A stretch of DNA of 47,045 nt. Source: an uncultured Chloroflexota bacterium. GTDB taxonomy: Bacteria; Chloroflexota; Dehalococcoidia; CAUJGQ01. The position numbers were made by a program, and so were the translations under genes. The notes under the pieces were generated by a model, which saw only the letters and a program-made list of their open reading frames with translations, was not told the DNA's origin and searched no databases. Positions within the stretch are counted from its first letter, which is position 1. Each line of letters begins with the position of its first letter. The stretch covers positions 1-47,045 of the forward strand of contig CALFMN010000113.1 of NCBI GenBank assembly GCA_937879875.1. The letters are read 5' to 3'. Shown in pieces: positions 42,105-47,045 of this stretch.

Positions 42105-42296
42105 CTAGAAGGCGCCAACCATACTGTTGTAGGCGTTGTTGATCCCACCCTGAAGCGTCGTCAATGCGCCAACACAGAGAATGGCGACGAGCCCGAGGAT
42201 CAAGGCATATTCGGCGAGACCCTGGCCGGACTCGGCGTTCCGCCACCGCAGCGCCGCACACATGGCCCGCCAGAGCAGGCGATCAAGAATCGACAT
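42105..42296 (-). CDS. Flp-family type IVb pilin (copy 3, divergent)
   Basis: A 63-residue pilin: MSILDRLLWRAMCAALRWRN, then ESGQGLAEYALILGLVAILCVGALTTLQGGINNAYNSM. The Gly-Gln-Gly-Leu-Ala-Glu-Tyr segment is the prepilin cleavage and N-terminal signature (Glu+5), and the following hydrophobic helix packs the pilus core. It is the most divergent of three tandem pilins and ends in TAG. No prepilin peptidase gene is in the window. Confidence 0.85.
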   Translation of the reverse strand: MSILDRLLWRAMCAALRWRNAESGQGLAEYALILGLVAILCVGALTTLQGGINNAYNSMVGAF

Positions 42297-42385
42297 GTTG
42301 GATGCCCCTTCCTGCCTCTTTGCGAGCAGGCGGTGAAACCTGGCCGTGCGCTCCGCAGTGGCGGAGCGCACGGCCGCTGCAAAAA

Positions 42386-42574
42386 TTACAGGCTGGCGGT
42401 GACTTTGTTGAGCGTGCCGCTGATGCCGCCCTGGAGGGTGGTGAGCGCGGCTACGCAGAGCACGGCCACCAGCGCCAGGATCAGGCCGTACTCGGCCAAG
42501 CCCTGGCCCTCTTCGTCGCGGGCGCCGTAGAAGGCACTGGTCAGCTGCACGAACACGCGGTCGATGATCGACAT
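42386..42574 (-). CDS. Flp-family type IVb pilin (copy 2)
   Basis: A 62-residue pilin with MSIIDRVFVQLTSAFYGARDEE, GQGLAEYGLILALVAVLCVAALTTLQ and GGISGTLNKVTASL. 113 bases (42405-42517) are identical to copy 1 except for one base. It lies 136 bases after copy 1. Confidence 0.88.
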   Translation of the reverse strand: MSIIDRVFVQLTSAFYGARDEEGQGLAEYGLILALVAVLCVAALTTLQGGISGTLNKVTASL

Positions 42575-42710
42575 GATGGTAATTCCCTCTCTTTTTTGAT
42601 GGTGGATGGTGTGTTTGAGCCGGTGCTGTGCACGCGGCTTGCGGATTGGAGCAGCGGAGGCGCGGAACAGCCGGCCGCACGCGAACATCGGCCGTCCCGG
42701 CCAAGGAGTA

Positions 42711-42899
42711 CTACAGGCTGCCGGCAAGCTTGTTGAGCGTGCCGCTGATGCCGCCCTGGAGGGTGGTGAGCGCGGCTACGCAGAGCACGGCCACCAGCGC
42801 CAGGATCAGGCCGTACTCGGCCAGGCCCTGGCCCTCTTCGTCTCTCGTGCTGCAGGCGGCGTTCATGAGCTGCACAAACACGCGGTCGATGATCGACAT
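42711..42899 (-). CDS. Flp-family type IVb pilin (copy 1, first in operon)
   Basis: A 62-residue pilin: MSIIDRVFVQLMNAACSTRDEE, then GQGLAEYGLILALVAVLCVAALTTLQGG and a short C-terminus. Its N-terminal segment has one Cys. It is the first gene behind the c-di-GMP riboswitch, about 185 bases from the aptamer. Confidence 0.88.
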   Translation of the reverse strand: MSIIDRVFVQLMNAACSTRDEEGQGLAEYGLILALVAVLCVAALTTLQGGISGTLNKLAGSL

Positions 42900-43010
42900 G
42901 TCAGTGATCTCCTGTGGGGTCTGTCGGGCAATCGCGGTGTTGCTGAACCGGTCGGGAAGTTGGAGCGATGGCTTGTTCGTAGCGAGCGCGGCCCCCTTCG
43001 TCGTAGTCTC

Positions 43011-43061
43011 GGCAGCAGAACCGCTGCTGCCGGCTGGCGCCCGACAGCGGCCTGGCAGCAG
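43011..43061 (-). promoter_or_regulatory. Candidate expression platform of the pilin riboswitch
   Basis: In leftward order CTGCTGCC (43061-43054), GGCAGCAG (43031-43024) and CTGCTGCC (43018-43011) follow each other. The middle element can pair with either neighbour but not both, giving two mutually exclusive hairpins (8-bp stems, loops of 22 or 5 bases). This lies between the aptamer and the first pilin gene. No T-tract is present. Confidence 0.45.
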
Positions 43062-43083
43062 ACCCCCATGTTCCATGTCTGCG

Positions 43084-43195
43084 CCTTCGGCAGCCCGGCT
43101 ACCTGTGTCGCTCCGGCAACGCCGCGTCGCGCAGAGAGACCGAAGGCCCGTGGCTTTGCGTCCCCGTCTTTCGACGGGTTTGCCTTTGTCGGGGC
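43084..43195 (-). promoter_or_regulatory. Cyclic-di-GMP-I (GEMM) riboswitch upstream of Flp pilins
   Basis: Read leftward from 43190 the sequence gives GACAAAGGCAAACCCGTCG, a GAAA tetraloop, GACGGGGACGCAAAGCCACG, GGCCT, a second variable hairpin, and AGGTAGCCGGGCTGCCGAAG at 43103-43084. This matches the GEMM-I consensus, including the GCAAAGCC core and the tetraloop-receptor-type end. It sits upstream of the Flp pilin genes and the tad cluster, so intracellular cyclic-di-GMP should control pilus production. Confidence 0.92.
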
Positions 43196-43375
43196 GTATC
43201 GACCGGCGATCGCCGCCGGCATGGCCCGGGGCTGGTGCCCGGTTACTTTCACTATCGAAACGGTTCGAGGAGGTGAAAAGGGTTCTTGCCGGTCTATTGC
43301 AGCGTTCTTACTGTTCCGTTACTGCCAGAGGGCAGTCCACTCAGCCGCTCATGATCTCCGCCTCAGGCTTTCGCT

Positions 43376-44956
43376 ATGGCCATACACGCTGTTGCCGCTC
43401 CCGCGCCTCCGCGTCCGCGCTTCGCCATGCTGCGCGGCGATGCGCCGCTCTGGGCGGCGCTGCTGCCCGTCGCGGCCTTCGAGGGCGCGGCGCTGTGGCT
43501 GAGCACGATTCCCGCCGATCCGGACTACTGGTGGCACCTTGCCACCGGCCGCTGGATGCTGGACCACGCCCGCATTCCCACCAGCGATCCGTTCTCCTTC
43601 AGCCGAGCCGGGCAGAACTGGTACGCGCACGAGTGGCTGGGCGAGCTGCTGATCGGCGCCGCCGACCGCATCGCCGGCTACGCCGCCTGCATCGCGCTCA
43701 CGTCCGCGTTCTTTGCGCTGGCCTGCTGGCTCACCTGGCGATCGGCGCGCTGGTACGGCGTCTCCGCGCGCGAGGCGGCGCTGTTCACGATCGGCGGCGG
43801 CATCTTCCTGCTGCGCTATGTGGAGGTCCGGCCCCAGGTCTGGACCTGGCCGCTCTTCGCCCTGCTCGTGCACGAGCTGATCGCCTACGATCTGGGACGC
43901 CGGCGGCGCCTCTGGCACGTTCCCGTGCTGTTTGTGCTCTGGGTAAACGTGCATCTCTCGGCGCTGATCGGCCTGGCAGTGCTGGGCCTGTATGTGCTCA
44001 TCGCGGCACTGCGCTGGCTGAACGCCCGCCGCACGTGCGGCGCCGCAGTGCAGGCCGCGAGCCGCGGTTCGGACGCGCGGAAGCATCCGCCCCTGCGCGG
44101 TGAAAAGCAGACGAGGGCGGCGTTGCTGCACGTGACCGGCGTCGGCGTGCTCTCGTTCCTGGCGCTGAGCGTGAATCCGCGCGGGCCGGCGCTGGTCTGG
44201 TTCTCGCGCCTCTATCTCGATCAGAACGCCGTCTACTACCGCTACATCAGCGAGTGGCAGCGCCTCTCGTTCAGCGGCTTCGACCGCATCACCTATCTTG
44301 TCGGCGGTCTGCTCGTCGCGCTCACGGTGGTGGCGATCTGGCGGCGGCGCTCGCTCTGGCCGGCGCTGCTGGCGCTCGCCTTCGCCTGTGCGGCCGCGCG
44401 GGCGGTGCGCTACGTGCCGCTGTTCGCGCTGGCCGGCGTGCCCGCGGCCGGCTGGCTGGCCGGCAGCCGCCGCGGGCGCACGCAAGCGCCGGCTGCCGTG
44501 CCGGTACAGCGCGGCTTCGCGCTCGCGCTCGCGGGTACCGCGGCCGCCGCGCTGCTGATCCTGGCGCCGGCGCTGCCGGGCACGCAGTTTCGCAGGGCGG
44601 CACGCGGCGGGCCGGGCGGCTTTCCGGCCGGCGCTGCCGCCTGGCTGAAGACGAACCTGCCGGACGCGAAGCTGTTCAACGATTATGACTGGGGCGGCTA
44701 TCTGCTGAACGCGTTGTATCCCGGCCGGCACGTCTACATCGACGGCCGCACGGAGATGTACGGCGAGCAGTTCTTCGATCGCTTCGTGCAGGCCGTGGAC
44801 GCGCGGCCTGGCTGGCAGGAGACGCTGGCCGGCTCCGGCGCCGATGCGGTGCTGCTGAAGCCGGCGGACCCGCTGGCCGGCGCCCTCGCGGCCGACCCGA
44901 GCTGGCGCCTCGCGTTCGCCGACGACGTGAGCGCCATCTACGTACGCACGCCGTGA
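43376..44956 (+). CDS. Polytopic membrane protein, GT-C-like
   Basis: A 526-residue protein with about ten hydrophobic segments. After the first helix it reads PADPDYWWHLATGRWMLDHARIPTSDPFSF, which sits in a large external loop with acidic residues (Asp-Pro-Asp) near the first helix, as in GT-C glycosyltransferases. The C-terminal 110 residues are soluble and extracellular-like, with LFNDYDWGGYLLNALYPGRHVYIDGRTEMYG. It may use a lipid-linked sugar, but no donor motif is diagnostic. Its GTGA junction overlaps the next gene by four bases. Confidence 0.75.
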   Translation: MAIHAVAAPAPPRPRFAMLRGDAPLWAALLPVAAFEGAALWLSTIPADPDYWWHLATGRWMLDHARIPTSDPFSFSRAGQNWYAHEWLGELLIGAADRIAGYAACIALTSAFFALACWLTWRSARWYGVSAREAALFTIGGGIFLLRYVEVRPQVWTWPLFALLVHELIAYDLGRRRRLWHVPVLFVLWVNVHLSALIGLAVLGLYVLIAALRWLNARRTCGAAVQAASRGSDARKHPPLRGEKQTRAALLHVTGVGVLSFLALSVNPRGPALVWFSRLYLDQNAVYYRYISEWQRLSFSGFDRITYLVGGLLVALTVVAIWRRRSLWPALLALAFACAAARAVRYVPLFALAGVPAAGWLAGSRRGRTQAPAAVPVQRGFALALAGTAAAALLILAPALPGTQFRRAARGGPGGFPAGAAAWLKTNLPDAKLFNDYDWGGYLLNALYPGRHVYIDGRTEMYGEQFFDRFVQAVDARPGWQETLAGSGADAVLLKPADPLAGALAADPSWRLAFADDVSAIYVRTP

Positions 44957-46626
44957 TCGGGAGTCTCGACGCCTCGCCCCGACTCGCACGGCCGCGGCCC
45001 GCGCATGCCTTGCGCCTGGCGCTCGGCTGGGCTGCACTGCTTGTCGCCGCGGGCTTTGTCCTCTTCTGGCGCTTGCATGACAGCGTCGGCGTCTACGATG
45101 AGGGCGTGGTGCTGCACGGCGCGGAGATCGTGCTGCACGGCGGCGTGCCGTACCGCGATATGTGGACGGTGTACGCACCCGGTCAGCTCTACGTCGTGGC
45201 GGCCGTCTTCCGGCTCTTCGGCGCCAGCGTGCTCAGCGAACGGCTGGCGGACCTCGCTTTTCGGCTCGTGCTGGCGCTGGTGCTCTACGGCCTGCTCGCG
45301 CGCCTGGTCGGCCGCCGGTACGCGCTTGCGGCGTGGCTGCTCCTCGTGCTGAAACTCGGGTATACGGGAGAGTTCGGCTACTCGGTCTTCCCCGCGTTCT
45401 CGTCTGCGTTGCTCAGCGGTTGTGCCGTGTTGCGCTGGTCTACGACGGCTCGCCGCCGCTGGTTGGCGGTGGCCGGGGCCGGGGCGGCGGCCTGCACGTT
45501 GTTTCGCCAGGATTTCGGCGTCTACGCGCTGCTGCTGGACGTGACGCTCGTGGCGCTGCTCATCCTGGCGACGCCCGGCGCCCGAGCCCTGCCGCGCCGC
45601 ACACTGCTGCGTCGGGGCGCAGAGCCCGCCGCGCTCCTCCTGCTCACGACGACGGTGATCCTGGCGCCGGCGGTACTGTATCTCGTCGCTACGGCAGGGA
45701 TCTCCACGCTGCGGTACGATCTGTTTACCTTCCCCACGACCACGCTGCGTGCCATGCGGGCCTTGCCGCCGCCGCCGCCGGATCTGGGCCTGCTGCCCCT
45801 CCCCGGCCGCGCTGCCGCTGACCTGAGCGCCGCGGTGCAGCTCCGCTGGATGGAGTTCTATCTGCCGCTCGCCGTGTACGCGGCCAGTTCGGTACTGCTC
45901 GTACGGGCATGGCGGCGCGACGGCCCGCCGGCGCGCGATTGCGGGCGCTTCTGGCTGCGGGCCTTGCTGCTCGGGCTCGGCATCCTCCTCTTCAGTCAGG
46001 CGCTGAGCCGCGATGACGAGGCGCACACGCTGCCCACCGTGCTCTCTGCGAGCCTGCTGGCGACGGACCTGTTCCAGCAGGCGCACGCGTGCGCGCGGCG
46101 CCTGCCGCGGCGCTTATTGCTCTACGTCGCCCTCTCCTGGATCGTCTTGCTCTACGTGGCGCAGCCGGTCGCGGAGCTGGCCCACGCGGCGCCATACGCT
46201 GCCGCCCGCTGCGAGAGCGCCGTGCCCCGCGCCGCCTGCGTCGCCCTCGACCCCGATCAGCTACGGGCGATCCGCTTCGTCCAGCAGATCATCCCAGCCG
46301 ACGCCGCGATCTTCGTCGGCAATGTGCGCCACGACGCCGTCTCGCTCAACGACGTAGCCTTCTATTTCCTCGCCGACCGCCGCAGCCCGACGCGCTACAG
46401 CGTCTTCGACCCGGGCGTGATTACTACCGCCCGCGTCCAACAAGCGGTGGTGAACGACATCAGCCGGGCAGGGGTGAAGGTGGTGGTGCTGGTAGACGCA
46501 CCGCTGCGGCCGGAGCCGAACGGCAGCGCCCGCAGCAGCGGCGTGACGATTCTCGACCAGGCGCTGCGCGAGACCTTCCGCCCCGTCTTCGCGTCCGGAC
46601 CCTACAGCATCTGGCAAAAACAGTAA
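44953..46626 (+). CDS. Polytopic membrane protein, GT-C-like glycosyltransferase
   Basis: A 557-residue protein with about ten membrane helices. Just after the first helix the loop has DSVGVYDEGVVLHGAEIVLHGG, with an Asp-Glu pair like the catalytic acidic loop of PMT/ArnT-type GT-C enzymes, followed by VPYRDMWTVYAPGQLYVVAAVFRLFG. The C-terminal 130 residues are soluble. GTG 44953 overlaps the previous gene, so the pair is translationally coupled and probably works on the same envelope glycan or glycoprotein. Confidence 0.8.
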   Translation: MIGSLDASPRLARPRPAHALRLALGWAALLVAAGFVLFWRLHDSVGVYDEGVVLHGAEIVLHGGVPYRDMWTVYAPGQLYVVAAVFRLFGASVLSERLADLAFRLVLALVLYGLLARLVGRRYALAAWLLLVLKLGYTGEFGYSVFPAFSSALLSGCAVLRWSTTARRRWLAVAGAGAAACTLFRQDFGVYALLLDVTLVALLILATPGARALPRRTLLRRGAEPAALLLLTTTVILAPAVLYLVATAGISTLRYDLFTFPTTTLRAMRALPPPPPDLGLLPLPGRAAADLSAAVQLRWMEFYLPLAVYAASSVLLVRAWRRDGPPARDCGRFWLRALLLGLGILLFSQALSRDDEAHTLPTVLSASLLATDLFQQAHACARRLPRRLLLYVALSWIVLLYVAQPVAELAHAAPYAAARCESAVPRAACVALDPDQLRAIRFVQQIIPADAAIFVGNVRHDAVSLNDVAFYFLADRRSPTRYSVFDPGVITTARVQQAVVNDISRAGVKVVVLVDAPLRPEPNGSARSSGVTILDQALRETFRPVFASGPYSIWQKQ

Positions 46627-46653
46627 GCCGCGGGGCTCGGCCCTCATCCTCTC

Positions 46654-46688
46654 CTATCTCCTTCCCCAATAATGCGGGGAGGGAGACG
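46654..46688. repeat. Palindromic repeat, CCCCAATAAT type
   Basis: TCTCCTTCCCC pairs with GGGGAGGGAGA around AATAATGC (11 bp, one G-T). Same TTCCCCAATAAT core as 9396-9436. Confidence 0.55.
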
Positions 46689-46800
46689 ATCGTGCAGTGA
46701 GCGTGGCGTGGCCGGTGCGGCTAACCCTGCTGCACTGTGCATCGCTCGTCGATCGGCACGGTTAACTCGCAACCGCCGTGGAACGCTTCACGCAGGACCG

Positions 46801-46871
46801 CCCCTGCTCTCCCATACTGCTCGTCTCAGGCAGCGGATCTCCCAAACCTCGTGTGTATGGGAGAGCAGGGG
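46801..46871. repeat. 17-bp perfect inverted repeat
   Basis: CCCCTGCTCTCCCATAC (46801-46817) and its exact complement (46855-46871) enclose 37 bases. It lies 25 bases beyond the 3' end of a probable transposase gene, so it may be the terminal structure of the mobile element or a terminator hairpin. No T-tract follows on either side. Confidence 0.65.
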
Positions 46872-46896
46872 ACGGGGGTGCTCTGAAATACCCCGC

Positions 46897-47045
46897 TCAG
46901 GCGGCGGGGGTGACGGTCACGGCATAGCCGAGATCCTCCAGCCGGCGCACGAGGCGCTGCTTGGTCCGTTCTTGGTCGCGTGGCGTAACGTAGTAGCTAG
47001 TCAGCGAGGGTCTGTCGGTTATGGCAAGCGTCTGGCATGCTGAAC
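46897..47045 (-). CDS. C-terminal fragment of probable transposase (partial)
   Basis: The leftward frame, cut by the window end, reads TDRPSLTSYYVTPRDQERT, then KQRLVRRLEDLGYAVTVTPAA and stop at 46897. The basic, Leu-rich KxRLVRRLExLGYxVT ending resembles C-termini of DDE transposases that are common in Chloroflexota, but I cannot name the IS family from 49 residues. A long inverted repeat lies just past its stop. Confidence 0.45.
   Translation of the reverse strand, partial: SACQTLAITDRPSLTSYYVTPRDQERTKQRLVRRLEDLGYAVTVTPAA

Noticed and set aside
43349..46086. Long minus-strand frames under the two GT-C-like genes
   Set aside because: Arg/Gln/Gly-rich translation with no motif; the plus strand shows membrane helices and overlapping starts and stops.
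1..47045. tRNA or rRNA genes
   Set aside because: I looked for TTCGA-type T-loops and found none in a cloverleaf context; the hits (4836, 43258) lie in hairpins or leaders.

Overview
The window is very GC-rich DNA with GTG/TTG starts and strong GGAGG-type ribosome binding sites. It encodes a Tad/Flp pilus without a visible secretin, an ECF sigma factor paired with a DUF5667 membrane protein, tandem Uma2 genes and a UGSC selenoprotein. Together these suggest a Chloroflexota bacterium (Thermomicrobia/Dehalococcoidia-like). This is inferred from gene content; there is no rRNA or tRNA in the window. Several genes are broken by nonsense or frameshift changes, so either pseudogenes are common here or the assembly carries some base errors.

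Layout. 1-3 kb: a hotdog thioesterase, a cyclic-di-GMP-I riboswitch with a small secreted protein behind it, and an HD-GYP membrane phosphodiesterase split by an in-frame TAG. 3-6 kb: a cysteine-rich secreted protein, then a TetR regulator with two matching operators and a small target gene. 6-11.4 kb (mostly minus): ECF sigma/DUF5667 pair, a badly frameshifted DNA/RNA methylase pseudogene, a DUF3291 pseudogene with a TAG, and a degenerate GGDEF protein. 11.8-17.9 kb (plus): an Ala/Pro-rich surface protein, a LuxR-type pseudo-receiver regulator, a 61-residue RiPP-like precursor peptide, a strong hairpin, a PqqD-M50 membrane metalloprotease and a CheY-like receiver. 17.9-20.8 kb (minus): a three-gene ABC exporter whose ATPase gene is flanked by two copies of a structured repeat, with a candidate structured RNA upstream. 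21-26.5 kb: N-acyl-D-amino-acid deacylase, PanE-like reductase, a UGSC selenoprotein (in-frame UGA plus SECIS-like hairpin) coupled to an unknown partner gene, and a divergent thioredoxin reductase. 26.5-34 kb: two Uma2 nucleases, an ABC-F ATPase, a ferredoxin-NADP reductase, a small accessory islet with a BrnT-like/RHH toxin-antitoxin pair, and PhzF. 34-43.2 kb (minus): two cell-envelope proteins and a tad locus (three Flp pilins, TadZ, TadA, TadB, TadC) led by a second cyclic-di-GMP-I riboswitch. 43.4-46.6 kb: two overlapping polytopic GT-C-like membrane proteins. The window ends in repeats and the tail of a probable transposase.

Themes. Cyclic-di-GMP recurs: two riboswitches, one HD-GYP enzyme and one degenerate GGDEF protein, with the pilus operon as a likely output. 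Redox genes group around 24-26 kb. The most novel-looking parts are the selenoprotein bicistron at 23.8-25.4 kb and the uncharacterised peptide/PqqD-protease locus at 14.4-17.9 kb.
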